64,000 nt of DNA, from NCBI GenBank assembly GCA_934646835.1, contig CAKUES010000004.1:62001-126000 (forward strand). The letters run 5' to 3'. Source of the DNA: an uncultured Coriobacteriales bacterium (GTDB taxonomy: Bacteria; Actinomycetota; Coriobacteriia; Coriobacteriales; QAMH01). The notes beneath the pieces are model-generated. The model saw only the letters and a list, made by a program, of their open reading frames with translations, made no database searches and had not been told where the DNA came from. Numbering within the stretch: position 1 is the first letter of the stretch; every line of letters starts with the position of its first letter. Below, one piece after another: positions 42,959-50,581 of this stretch. The position numbers were made by a program, and so were the translations under genes.

Positions 42959-43210
42959 GTGCAAGAACTCAAGACCAAGGCGATCTACCGCCATTTCAAA
43001 GGCGACCTCTACCTCGTCGAAGACGTCGCGCGTCATTCCGAGACCGACGAGGAGTTCGTCATTTACCGCAAGCTCTACGGTGACTGCAGCCTGTGGGTCC
43101 GCCCCAAGGCGATGTTTCTCTCGGAGGTCGACCGCGAGAAGTACCCCGACTGCCCGCAGCGCTACCGCTTCGAGCTCCAGGAGATCGAAAGCGTCGCCCA
43201 CAAGGACTGA
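42959..43210 (+). CDS. DUF1653 family protein
   Basis: 83 residues from GTG 42959, four bases after AAGGGAG. The body (IYRHFKGDLYLVEDVARHSETDEEFVIYRKLYGD-like, WVRPKAMFLSEVDREKYP) matches the DUF1653 family of small beta-rich proteins. These are fused or adjacent to diverse enzymes elsewhere and have no fixed function. It is a single gene, followed by a quasi-palindrome (43238-43272) and a terminator. Confidence 0.85.
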   Translation: MQELKTKAIYRHFKGDLYLVEDVARHSETDEEFVIYRKLYGDCSLWVRPKAMFLSEVDREKYPDCPQRYRFELQEIESVAHKD

Positions 43211-43237
43211 GCGGCTGCAGGTCGATTGCGGCACCAT

Positions 43238-43272
43238 CAGTCAACACTTCAGTCAGACTGTTTTGTTGACTG
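43238..43272. repeat. Single quasi-palindromic unit related to the 31.4-kb palindrome
   Basis: Arms CAGTCAACA and TGTTGACTG surround CTTCAGTCAGACTGTTT. It differs by only a few bases from one arm of the 86-bp palindrome at 31441-31526, but has no inverted partner here. Confidence 0.8.
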
Positions 43273-43296
43273 ACAAACACCAACATCACCAGCACC

Positions 43297-43323
43297 AAAA
43301 ACGGGGTCCCATCGGGACCCCGT
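43297..43323 (-). terminator. Terminator between convergent DUF1653 and ricT-like genes
   Basis: ACGGGGTCCC pairs with GGGACCCCGT around a 3-nt loop. On the minus strand it is followed by TTTTTGG, serving the ricT-like gene; on the plus strand by TTCTCGTTT, so it may work both ways. Confidence 0.88.
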
Positions 43324-43348
43324 TCTCGTTTGACTTGTCGATTGCGGC

Positions 43349-44959
43349 TTACTCGCCGCTGGGCTTGGGTGCGCTGCCCTGGCCGCCCTGCTGGGTGCCA
43401 GAGCCGTTGCTGCCACCGCGTCCGCGACCGCCGCGACGGCGACGGCGCTTGCGCTCGCCGCCCTCGGCACCAGAGGTATTGTTGCCACCGGAGCTCTTAT
43501 CGCCGTGCAAGGTAGAGCTGTTCTGACCCGGACGCGGCTTGCGCTGCTGCTGGCCGGAACCTTGCTTCTTCTCGCCGCGCTGCTGCGGCTGCTGGGACTG
43601 CTGCTGAGCACCCTCGCCGCCCTTGCCGCTTCCGCGGCCGCCGCGACGACGACGCTTGCGCTGCCCGGAAGAGGACTTCTCCTGCTGCTCGGCACCATCG
43701 GCTGCCGTGCGCTGGCGACGCTCCTGCGTGCCCTCCGAGGCCTTGGGCGCCGACTGGCTGCCGCGGCGCTGGCGCGGCTTGCGCTCGCTGGAGCGTACCT
43801 CGGTCGCGGTCTGCTCGTCGGCGTCGATGCTCACGCTGCGGCGACGGCGACGCTGGTCGCGCGGCTTCGTCTCGATCTCCGGCTCTGCCTCGTGACGACG
43901 ACGGCGACGGCGGCTGTCGTCGCGACCGGAGCTGACATGCTCGCTGCCCATGGCAATCTTGCCGCTTTTGCGGCCACCGCGGTCGCTGCGCTCGACATGG
44001 CCGCGGTCGGCAACCTTGTCTGCGAGGTTGCCATCGCTGCTGAAGAGCTTGTCGCCCATCATCGCGAGGTTGGCGTCGTTATGAAGGTCCTCGATAATCT
44101 TGTCGAAGGCCTCCTGACCGATGTGGCACGGACGCAGACGCTCACCCTCCTTGGGCTTCTTGTCGCCGGTGTCCATGCTACCCAGCGGGACGACCAGGCT
44201 GCTGCCATCCTCCATGCGCAGGCGCAGCTGCTCGCGCGGGGTGTCGAACTCGACGACCTTGGCCATGCCCATCGGAGTGTCGATGAGGGCGTTCTTCTTG
44301 GGCGCGCGGCTCTTGAAGTCCTTGTAGGCCTCGAACTCGTAGCGCAAACAGCACATAAGGCGACCGCACAGACCGGAGATCTTGCTCGGGTTGAGCGGCA
44401 GGTCCTGCTCCTTGGCCATGCGGATGGAGACGGGCTGGAAGTCGCCGCCAAGGCGCGCGCAGCACAGCTCCTCGCCGCAGTGACCCAAACCGCCGAGCAT
44501 GCGGGCCTCGTCGCGCACGCCGATCTGGCGCATGTCGACGCGGATCTTGAAGATCGACGCGAGGTCGCGCACCAGCGCGCGGAAGTCAACGCGGTCGTCG
44601 GCTGCAAAGTAGAAGGTCGCAAAATCGCCGGTGAACATGAACTCGACGCGCACAGGCTTCATGTCAAGGCCGTGCTTCTCGATCAGCTCGCGGAAGATGG
44701 GCATGGCCTCCTCGCCTTTGCGGTTCATCTCGTCCGCCTGGTCGAGATCCTCCTGCGTCGCGATGCGCAGCACGGGCTTGAGCGGCTGCTTCAGCTCCTT
44801 CTCGGACACCTCGCGGATATCCTCGACCACCAGGCCGATCTCGCGGCCGCGCGCGGTCTCGACGACGACGTGGTCGCCTTCCTCGCAGGCGATGTCAGCG
44901 GGGCTGAACCAGTAGTCCTTCGAAACATAGCGCAGCCTTACTACGGCTACCTTGGGCAT
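43349..44959 (-). CDS. ricT: PSP1-domain protein (RicT/YaaT-like) with a long Arg/Gly-rich tail
   Basis: 536 residues. The N-terminal about 280 residues are the PSP1 domain, with the cysteine clusters CGEELCC and CGRLMCC that hold an iron-sulfur cluster in Bacillus RicT. RicT works with RicA and RicF to stimulate RNase Y and affects sporulation and competence. The last about 220 residues are low complexity: Gln/Ser/Gly with blocks of five to six Arg followed by RGG-like runs (RKRRRRGGRGSG). It overlaps holB by 13 bp, the common tmk-holB-yaaT order. Confidence 0.85.
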   Translation of the reverse strand: MPKVAVVRLRYVSKDYWFSPADIACEEGDHVVVETARGREIGLVVEDIREVSEKELKQPLKPVLRIATQEDLDQADEMNRKGEEAMPIFRELIEKHGLDMKPVRVEFMFTGDFATFYFAADDRVDFRALVRDLASIFKIRVDMRQIGVRDEARMLGGLGHCGEELCCARLGGDFQPVSIRMAKEQDLPLNPSKISGLCGRLMCCLRYEFEAYKDFKSRAPKKNALIDTPMGMAKVVEFDTPREQLRLRMEDGSSLVVPLGSMDTGDKKPKEGERLRPCHIGQEAFDKIIEDLHNDANLAMMGDKLFSSDGNLADKVADRGHVERSDRGGRKSGKIAMGSEHVSSGRDDSRRRRRRHEAEPEIETKPRDQRRRRRSVSIDADEQTATEVRSSERKPRQRRGSQSAPKASEGTQERRQRTAADGAEQQEKSSSGQRKRRRRGGRGSGKGGEGAQQQSQQPQQRGEKKQGSGQQQRKPRPGQNSSTLHGDKSSGGNNTSGAEGGERKRRRRRGGRGRGGSNGSGTQQGGQGSAPKPSGE

Positions 44960-46005
44960 AGTGCCTCCCTGATCTCAAACAGCATGGCCTCGAAGGTCAG
45001 CTGCGGTGTTACGTTGCACGCGATGCGGCGGCGGGCGGCACCCACGGCCTCAATCGCGCGGATGACGCCGGCTATGCCGGCGTTGTGTGCGATGTCTTCC
45101 TTGGCGGGATCGCTAAACGCGCCGCCGCCCATGTCCATACCGAGCGAACCCTGCGCGGCCTCGCCCGTAGTGTCTGCCAGCTCCGGTGTCCCGGCGGCCG
45201 TCACCAGACAATCCCTCAGCCATGCCTCGAACGCATCAAGCAACGTCACGTAGTGCATGCGCTGCTCCATCGTGACCTCTCGCTTGTGGGCATCCGCCAA
45301 ATCCTTGCGAGCACCAGCAGTCAGATAATCGGCTGCCTCTTTCTCTGCAGCGGCCTGAGCATCCTTGAGGTCGTCGATGCCCTCGCTAGCGTTTGCGACG
45401 AGGTCCTTGGCCATGGTGAGCACGACGCTGTTTGCCGCACCGCGGCCGATGGCGGACAAGATCCTTCCCACAAGATGCGCGGCAGACGCCACGCGCGGGT
45501 CCATCTGCACAGGGGCGGCGTTTGCCGAGGAGACGTTAAGCACCTGGCAGCGGCTGCGAATCGTGTTGAGGACACCGCCCTCCGCGGAGGCGAGCAAGAT
45601 GATATGCACGCTTTGCGGTGGCTCTTCGAGCGTCTTGAGGAATGCGTTGGCGGGAGCGCCTTTCATGCGGTCCGCATCGTTGACGATATAGACCTTGCAT
45701 GCAGCCCTGACCGGGGCGAGCGTCGCATCATGGACGACTTCGCGCACTTGGTCGACGAGGTAGCCGGCCGAGCTTGCGGGCTTGGTGACGTGGATGTCCG
45801 GATGAGACCCACGTGCAGCGAGCTCGAACTGCTCTCGGTCGTCGCCTGCCACGAGCGCTGCCGCCAACCTCTGGGCAAGCTGGTCATGTCCGCAGCCAGA
45901 GGGGCCTACGATGAGATAGGCGTGGGTGACGTTGCCCGTCTCGAGCGCACGGCGCAGGTAGCCTGCTGCATGACTGGCAGGAAGTCCCTCGAAGGGGTCA
46001 ATCAT
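44947..46005 (-). CDS. holB: DNA polymerase III delta-prime subunit-like clamp-loader protein
   Basis: 352 residues. The AAA+ fold is recognisable: GPSGCGHDQLAQRLAAALV at the Walker A position (Lys replaced by His, so ATP binding is improbable, as is usual for delta-prime), CKVYIVNDADRMK, NAFLKTLEEPPQSVHIILLA and the SRC motif in TIRSRCQVL. It acts as the stator of the sliding-clamp loader. It lies after tmk and overlaps the ricT-like gene by 13 bp. The gap to tmk contains the 46.1-kb palindrome. Confidence 0.88.
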   Translation of the reverse strand: MIDPFEGLPASHAAGYLRRALETGNVTHAYLIVGPSGCGHDQLAQRLAAALVAGDDREQFELAARGSHPDIHVTKPASSAGYLVDQVREVVHDATLAPVRAACKVYIVNDADRMKGAPANAFLKTLEEPPQSVHIILLASAEGGVLNTIRSRCQVLNVSSANAAPVQMDPRVASAAHLVGRILSAIGRGAANSVVLTMAKDLVANASEGIDDLKDAQAAAEKEAADYLTAGARKDLADAHKREVTMEQRMHYVTLLDAFEAWLRDCLVTAAGTPELADTTGEAAQGSLGMDMGGGAFSDPAKEDIAHNAGIAGVIRAIEAVGAARRRIACNVTPQLTFEAMLFEIREALCPR

Positions 46006-46115
46006 ATTCAGCCTCCCGTGGCGCTTAAGATTCAGGTCGCATAACCGTTAGATGCTACCACGACTAGGGGCGATGTCATAGCGAGGGCTGACGTCAACCT
46101 CGCAGGGAAAGCAGG

Positions 46116-46223
46116 GCGTGACACACTTTGTGCCAGTGACATTGTGTATCACGCAGAAGACTCACGCTAGCCCGCGACTCGATGGCGTGACACACAATGT
46201 CACTGGCACAAAGTGTGTCACGC
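46116..46223. repeat. Inverted pair of 39-bp palindromic units
   Basis: Units at 46116-46154 and 46185-46223 are reverse complements with one mismatch, 30 bp apart. Each is itself bounded by GCGTGACACA and TGTG-TCACGC. Same nested layout as the 31.4-kb element, with different sequence. It lies between tmk and holB. Confidence 0.88.
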
Positions 46224-46235
46224 GCAAGCAAGCCG

Positions 46236-46865
46236 CTACAGCAGCGTCATCACGCGGGCGAGCACGGCAACGTGGACCTCTTCGATGCTGCCTTGCGCGC
46301 CGACGACAAAGACGCGGTCGGGCTCCTCCATCGCGATGCGGGCGAAACCGTCGTGCACGCGCTGATGGAAGGCCAGGCCAGCCGCCTCGATGCGGTCGCC
46401 CTCGCCATCGCCGCCGGTCACGCCCATAGCACGGCGCAGGCCCTCAACAGGGTCGATGAAGAGCATCAGGGTCATGTCAGGTGCGAGCCCGTCGACGGCT
46501 GCCTCGTTGAGCTTGCGGATAAGCGCGACGTCGAGGCCGCGGCCGTAGCCCTGGTAAGCAATTGTTGAGTCGTAGAAGCGGTCGCAGAGCACGATCTTGC
46601 CCGCGTCGAGCGCAGGACGGATCACCTCGTGGCAGATCTGCGCGCGGGCGGCCTCGTAGAGCATGAGCTCAGCCATGGAGTCGAGTGCTGTGCTCTCCTT
46701 GGCCAGCAAGATATCGCGGATGCGCTCGCCGACCACCGTGCCGCCTGGCTCACGCACCTGCAGCACGTTATAGCCGCGCTCCTCAAGGGCCGCGGCCAGC
46801 AGCTTGATCTGCGTCGACTTACCGCAGCCCTCGCCGCCCTCGAACGTTATGAACTTGCCGGTCAT
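46236..46865 (-). CDS. tmk: Thymidylate kinase
   Basis: 209 residues from ATG 46865, nine bases after GAGAGG (an ATG at 46874 abuts the ribosome site and is less likely). P-loop ITFEGGEGCGKSTQIK, the dTMP-binding DRFYDSTIAYQGYGRGLD, and a LID region (RRAMGVTGGDGEGDRIEA). It phosphorylates dTMP to dTDP. First gene of a likely tmk-holB-ricT unit, although a 230-bp gap with a large palindrome separates it from holB. Confidence 0.95.
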   Translation of the reverse strand: MTGKFITFEGGEGCGKSTQIKLLAAALEERGYNVLQVREPGGTVVGERIRDILLAKESTALDSMAELMLYEAARAQICHEVIRPALDAGKIVLCDRFYDSTIAYQGYGRGLDVALIRKLNEAAVDGLAPDMTLMLFIDPVEGLRRAMGVTGGDGEGDRIEAAGLAFHQRVHDGFARIAMEEPDRVFVVGAQGSIEEVHVAVLARVMTLL

Positions 46866-46960
46866 AAACCGCATCCTCTCTCAATCAACAACGTCGCTAT
46901 CCCGGCGCCGCAGCGCCTGGTTGGCTCTCACGTCAGCGCCGGCGGGTCGCAAACCCCGCG

Positions 46961-47077
46961 TAGGCGCCAGACGCAGTCGGCGCCATCCGGTCGCAACAAG
47001 ACCGCAAAACCACCAGTTACGCAGGGGAGGGACCCTGTCCCTCCCCATAAACCTCGCATCAGCCAGCGCTTCCCTAG
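46961..47077 (-). repeat. Short inverted-repeat element (MITE-like) at the fumarase beta 3' end
   Basis: Core GGGGAGGGAC-CCT-GTCCCTCCCC at 47024-47046; the internal segment GCAAAACCACCAGTTACGCA precedes it and the right end CAGCGCTTCCCTAG reaches 47077. The left end is only inferred by spacing (TAGG at 46961, 63 bp before the core). The right CTA (47074-47076) is the stop codon of the fumarase beta gene. Confidence 0.7.
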
Positions 47078-47631
47078 CGCACCCGCGCCGCCTCCATAAC
47101 CTGCGCGTAGACGTCGTTACCCTGCGTGTCCACGGCGACAAAGCAGGGAAAGTCAACGACCTCGAGCCTGCGCAATGCCTCCGTCCCCAGATCCTCCCAA
47201 GCAACGGTCTGAGCGCTCACCACCTGCTTGGCCAGCAGCGCCGCGCATCCGCCGATGCAGCACAAGTAGACGCTGCCGGTCTCCACGCACGCGTCGATGA
47301 CCTCCTGGCTGCGGCTGCCCTTGCCGATGCTTGCCACCACACCCGCGCGGTAGAGGGCAGGAGCGGCAAAATCCATGCGCCCGGCAGTCGTCGGCCCAAC
47401 CGAGCCCAACGGTCGACCAGCACTCGGCGGGGTCGGTCCCGCATAGAAGATGGCCTGACCAGCCAGGCCATAGGGCAGCTCACCGGTCTGATCGAGCGCC
47501 TCCATAATCCTCACGTGACCCGCATCGCGAGCGGTGTAGATGGGACCGCTCAAAAGCAGCGCGTCACCCGCGCGCAAACCCGCCATATCCTCGCGGGAAA
47601 GGGGCAAGGTCAGCTTCTTAGTCTCTACCAT
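47074..47631 (-). CDS. Class I (iron-sulfur) fumarate hydratase, beta subunit
   Basis: 185 residues. Conserved parts: LRAGDALLLSGPIYTARDAGH, YAGPTPPSAGRPLGSVGPTTAGRMD and the Lys in ASIGKGSRSQEV. This is the C-terminal domain of class I hydro-lyases (fumarate or L(+)-tartrate). With the alpha subunit it interconverts malate and fumarate; the adjacent malate dehydrogenase favours fumarase. The start overlaps the alpha stop by 7 bp. The stop codon is the end of a short inverted-repeat element. Confidence 0.9.
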   Translation of the reverse strand: MVETKKLTLPLSREDMAGLRAGDALLLSGPIYTARDAGHVRIMEALDQTGELPYGLAGQAIFYAGPTPPSAGRPLGSVGPTTAGRMDFAAPALYRAGVVASIGKGSRSQEVIDACVETGSVYLCCIGGCAALLAKQVVSAQTVAWEDLGTEALRRLEVVDFPCFVAVDTQGNDVYAQVMEAARVR

Positions 47632-48500
47632 GGCAGCTCTCCCGTCTCTACGTAGCGCTCAAGATCGACGCTGATGCTGCGCATGGCGCTGCATCCCATA
47701 TTGACGGCGACGGGCAGCGCCGCGATATGGCACGGTGCCGTCTCGATATGACAGCAAAGCGCCGTCGTCGAGCCACCAAGCGCACCGGCGCCGATGCCCA
47801 TCGCGTTGATGGCGTCGAGAAGCTCGGCTTCGCAAGCTGCTACGCGCTCGTCGCGCGCAGGCTCGCCGACCGGGCGCAGCAACGCATGCTTGGCAAGGCC
47901 TGCGACCTTGTCGAAGGTAGAGCCCACACCGACGCCGACGACCAACGGCGGACAGGCGCTCGACGCCTTCTTTGCCACGCGTTTGAGCACCACATCGCGC
48001 ACACCCTCCCAGCCAGCGCCGGGGGCAAGCATCTCGACGACGGAGGCGTTGTCGCTTCCACCGCCCTTGAGCATGAGGTGCAGCTTCGCCCCGCGCCCTT
48101 CGACGAACTTGAGCTCGGTGAAGGCAGGGGTGTTGTCGCCCGGGTTGCTGCGATCGACGAGTGCGTCCCTCAGCGTGCTCTTGCGCAGCTTGCCGGCCTC
48201 GTAGGCGCGGGCGACGGCTGCGTCGACATCGGTAAAGGGGTCGGTGGCCAGGCTGCAGTCATCGCGGCCCAGCTCGAGGCACACCCAGACCGTTCCCGTA
48301 TCCTGGCACAGGGGCACGCGGTCGTCATGTGCCACCTTGCTGTTTTCGAGCAGCTGCTCGAGTACCAGCTTGCCACGCGGATTCTCCTCGCGCGCCGCCG
48401 CCTCCTCGAGGCCTTGCAAAACATCCGGTCGCAGGTCGAAGGCAATATGGGGAATCGCCCTCTCCACCACCTCTGCCACCAAGTCAGGCGTCACCTGCAT
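47625..48500 (-). CDS. Class I (iron-sulfur) fumarate hydratase, alpha subunit
   Basis: 291 residues. Three cluster cysteines are visible: VPLCQDTGTVWV, SACPPLVVGVGVG-like SSACPPLVVG, and CCHIETAPCHIAALPVAVNMGCSA. Two-subunit forms are common in anaerobes. The 4Fe-4S cluster is oxygen-sensitive, which fits the divergent perR-rbr oxygen-defence operon. Substrate assignment (fumarate rather than tartrate) is inferred from context. ATG 48500 follows AGAGGGAGG-like sequence. Confidence 0.92.
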   Translation of the reverse strand: MQVTPDLVAEVVERAIPHIAFDLRPDVLQGLEEAAAREENPRGKLVLEQLLENSKVAHDDRVPLCQDTGTVWVCLELGRDDCSLATDPFTDVDAAVARAYEAGKLRKSTLRDALVDRSNPGDNTPAFTELKFVEGRGAKLHLMLKGGGSDNASVVEMLAPGAGWEGVRDVVLKRVAKKASSACPPLVVGVGVGSTFDKVAGLAKHALLRPVGEPARDERVAACEAELLDAINAMGIGAGALGGSTTALCCHIETAPCHIAALPVAVNMGCSAMRSISVDLERYVETGELPW

Positions 48501-48671
48501 AGAGGCCCTCCTTCTCTTCTAACACCTGCGGCCCGGCAAACGCGGCCAACGCCCCAATCAGCCTGGTTTGTTGACCGCCGCACCGCTGCATCCAATCCAG
48601 CAAGTCGATTTTCGTCTAGCCCCACATCCTACCGCGTCAGTTGGACAAAGCACCTCAATACCTCCATATAA

Positions 48672-48694
48672 TTATTGAGACTTTCTCTCAATAA
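48672..48694 (+). promoter_or_regulatory. Palindromic operator upstream of perR, overlapping the start of transcription
   Basis: TTATTGAGA (48672-48680), CTTTC, TCTCAATAA (48686-48694): perfect 9-bp arms. A -10 hexamer TATAAT sits at 48667-48672, so the operator begins at the -10 and covers the likely start site. Size and composition fit a Fur/PerR-family box and autoregulation. Confidence 0.75.
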
Positions 48695-48725
48695 GGTGCT
48701 AATCTGTCCATGAAGGGAGGCAGAG

Positions 48726-49109
48726 ATGCAGAGAAGGAACACCCGTCAAAGACAGATGGTGCTCGACACGGTGAGGGGCCGCTACGACCACCCCACTGCA
48801 GAGCAGATCTACCAGGAGCTGGCTGACAAGGACCCCAAGATCAGCCGTGGAACGGTGTACCGCAACCTCGCGGTGCTCGTCCAAGACGGCAACGTGCTGG
48901 AGATCGAGGCACCAAACGCAAACCACTACGACTTGCGCTGCGACCCACACCATCACCTGATCTGCACGAGCTGCAACCGCGTTATCGACGTCGATTTCGA
49001 CTACCACCCCGAGTTCGACGAGCAGGTCGCGCAGGCAACCGGCTACAAGATCGCCGGCCACCAGATGCTGTTCCAGGGCACCTGTCCAAACTGCGCGGGC
49101 ACCAAGTAA
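48726..49109 (+). CDS. perR: Fur-family peroxide-sensing repressor, PerR-like
   Basis: 127 residues. Winged-helix part (RQRQMVLDTVRGRYDHPTAEQIYQEL ... ISRGTVYRNLAVL), a metal-sensing region HYDLRCDPHHHLIC and the structural zinc site C-T-S-C ... CPNC. PerR rather than Fur is suggested by the cotranscribed rubrerythrin and by HYDLRCDPHHH, where His and Asp ligands for the regulatory metal are expected. ATG 48726 follows GGGAGG. It should repress its own promoter through the palindrome at 48672-48694. Confidence 0.9.
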   Translation: MQRRNTRQRQMVLDTVRGRYDHPTAEQIYQELADKDPKISRGTVYRNLAVLVQDGNVLEIEAPNANHYDLRCDPHHHLICTSCNRVIDVDFDYHPEFDEQVAQATGYKIAGHQMLFQGTCPNCAGTK

Positions 49110-49172
49110 CACCGCAACGCGCCTTGGAGAGGCGCTTATGCGATAAAGAGACCAAGAGAGATTGGAGAGCTC

Positions 49173-49712
49173 ATGGCAAACAAGTACGCAGGCACGCAGA
49201 CCGAGAAGAACCTCTGGGAGGCCTTCGCCGGAGAGTCCCAGGCACGCAACAAGTACACCTACTTCGCCAGCCAGGCAAAGAAAGACGGCTTCGAGCAGAT
49301 TTCCGAGCTCTTCACGCTGACCGCTAACAACGAGAAGGAGCACGCGAAGCTCTGGTTCAAGGAGCTCGAGGGCATCGGCACCACCGCCGAGAATCTCGAG
49401 GCCGCAGCCGAGGGCGAGAACTTCGAGTGGACCGACATGTACGAGGGCTTCGCCAAGACTGCCGAGGAAGAGGGCTTCCCCGAGCTGGCCGAGAAGTTCC
49501 GTGGCGTTGCAGCCATCGAGAAGCGCCATGAAGAGCGCTACCGCGCACTGCTGCACAACGTCGAGAACAAGGAGGTCTTCGAGAAGTCCGAGGTGAAGAT
49601 CTGGGAGTGCCGCAACTGCGGTCACATCGTCATCGGCACCAAGGCCCCGGAGATCTGCCCCGTCTGCGCTCATCCGCAGGCCTACTTCGAGGTCCACGTC
49701 GACAACTTCTAG
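49173..49712 (+). CDS. rbr: Rubrerythrin
   Basis: 179 residues. Ferritin-like diiron domain with EAFAGESQARNKYTYFA, NEKEHAKLWF, ELAEKFRGVAAIEKRHEERY, then the rubredoxin-like Fe(Cys)4 domain CRNCGHIVIGTKAPEICPVCAHPQAYF. It reduces hydrogen peroxide in anaerobes. It begins 63 bp after perR behind TTGGAGAG and shares its transcript. The TAG stop (49710-49712) is also the terminal TAG of a short inverted-repeat element. Confidence 0.97.
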   Translation: MANKYAGTQTEKNLWEAFAGESQARNKYTYFASQAKKDGFEQISELFTLTANNEKEHAKLWFKELEGIGTTAENLEAAAEGENFEWTDMYEGFAKTAEEEGFPELAEKFRGVAAIEKRHEERYRALLHNVENKEVFEKSEVKIWECRNCGHIVIGTKAPEICPVCAHPQAYFEVHVDNF

Positions 49713-49826
49713 GGAAACGCCGATTAACGCAAGGTTTACGGGGAGGGACAGGGTCCCTCCCCTACGTCGCCAGCGGTTTTGCCAATCGCACGCAACGGAC
49801 ACTTGCTCTGGTCAGCATTTCCCTAG
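49709..49826 (+). repeat. Short inverted-repeat element (MITE-like), well-preserved 118-bp copy
   Basis: Left end CTAGGGAAACGCCGATTA (49709-) and right end GTCAGCATTTCCCTAG (to 49826) are inverted repeats. Core GGGGAGGGAC-AGG-GTCCCTCCCC at 49740-49762; internal segment CAGCGGTTTTGCCAATCG. The left TAG is the rbr stop codon. Confidence 0.88.
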
Positions 49827-49850
49827 GCTTTAAAGTTCTAACTACGAGGG

Positions 49851-49888
49851 CGGCCCCGGGATAACAGCTCCCGGGGCCGTTCTTTTTT
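49851..49888 (+). terminator. Rho-independent terminator of the perR-rbr operon
   Basis: CGGCCCCGGGA (49851-49861) pairs with TCCCGGGGCCG (49869-49879) and is followed by TTCTTTTTT. The inserted repeat element separates it from the rbr stop, so it now lies 138 bp downstream. Confidence 0.93.
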
Positions 49889-49927
49889 GAACGAATCAGT
49901 GGTCACATCCGTTCAAAACCCACACGC

Positions 49928-49960
49928 AAAGAGGGGCCACCCCGCAGGGAAGCCCCTCTT
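49928..49960 (-). terminator. Rho-independent terminator of the mntR-like gene
   Basis: On the minus strand AAGAGGGGC pairs with GCCCCTCTT, followed by TTGCG. It is 31 bp after the stop at 49991 and faces the rbr terminator. Confidence 0.8.
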
Positions 49961-49990
49961 CCAATCTCTGTGAACGCGGCCGCAAGCCCG

Positions 49991-50473
49991 CTACTCTTCC
50001 TTCTCCGCAGCGTCGAGTGCCGCAGCTGCCGCCAGCTTGGCGACATCGACGTCGAAGACCTTGTCGCGCTGAGAGCAGACCTTGCAGGTGTCGAGCCATG
50101 CCGTCCAGCGGACCATGGTCTCCTCGCTGATGGTGTGCTCGATCTTGCACGCCTCCTCGTCTGCGACCTCCGGGTCGACGCCGAGGATATCCGTGAGAAA
50201 CGAGCTCAAGGTCTTGTGGCGCGCCAGGATGCGCTTGCCGTACTCCTCGCCCTTCTCGGTCAGGCGAATGAGGCCGTAGCGCTCCATATCGATATAGCCG
50301 CCTTCGCGCAGGTTCTTGGTTGCGCGGGCAACGCTCGCCTTCGAGAAACCCAGGTCCTCTGCGATGTCGACGCTGCGGCAGGAGCCGCCGCCGCGCTTGC
50401 ACAGGTCGTAGATCGCCTCGATGTAGTCCTCATAAGACGGGGTGAGATGTTCAGGGTGAACTTCTTCAGTCAT
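49991..50473 (-). CDS. DtxR/MntR-family metal-dependent regulator
   Basis: 160 residues from ATG 50473, five bases after GAGGAG. Winged helix (YEDYIEAIYDLCKRGGGSCRSVDIAEDLGFSKASVARATKNLREGGYIDMERYG) and the metal-binding dimerisation helix (HKTLSSFLTDILGVDPEVADEEACKIEHTIS). Members respond to Fe(II) or Mn(II) and repress uptake genes; an extra Cys-x2-Cys (DTCKVCSQR) is present in the C-terminal part. No transporter gene is adjacent, so target genes are elsewhere. Confidence 0.88.
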   Translation of the reverse strand: MTEEVHPEHLTPSYEDYIEAIYDLCKRGGGSCRSVDIAEDLGFSKASVARATKNLREGGYIDMERYGLIRLTEKGEEYGKRILARHKTLSSFLTDILGVDPEVADEEACKIEHTISEETMVRWTAWLDTCKVCSQRDKVFDVDVAKLAAAAALDAAEKEE

Positions 50474-50581
50474 GTAAGCTCCTCGGATGTTTCCCAAGAA
50501 TCAGAAAGCACCTGCTAACTCTATCACGAAAGAGGAGAAAAGGGTGCAGTGCTTCGATTAGCGCATCGCACGCCCCTCGGG

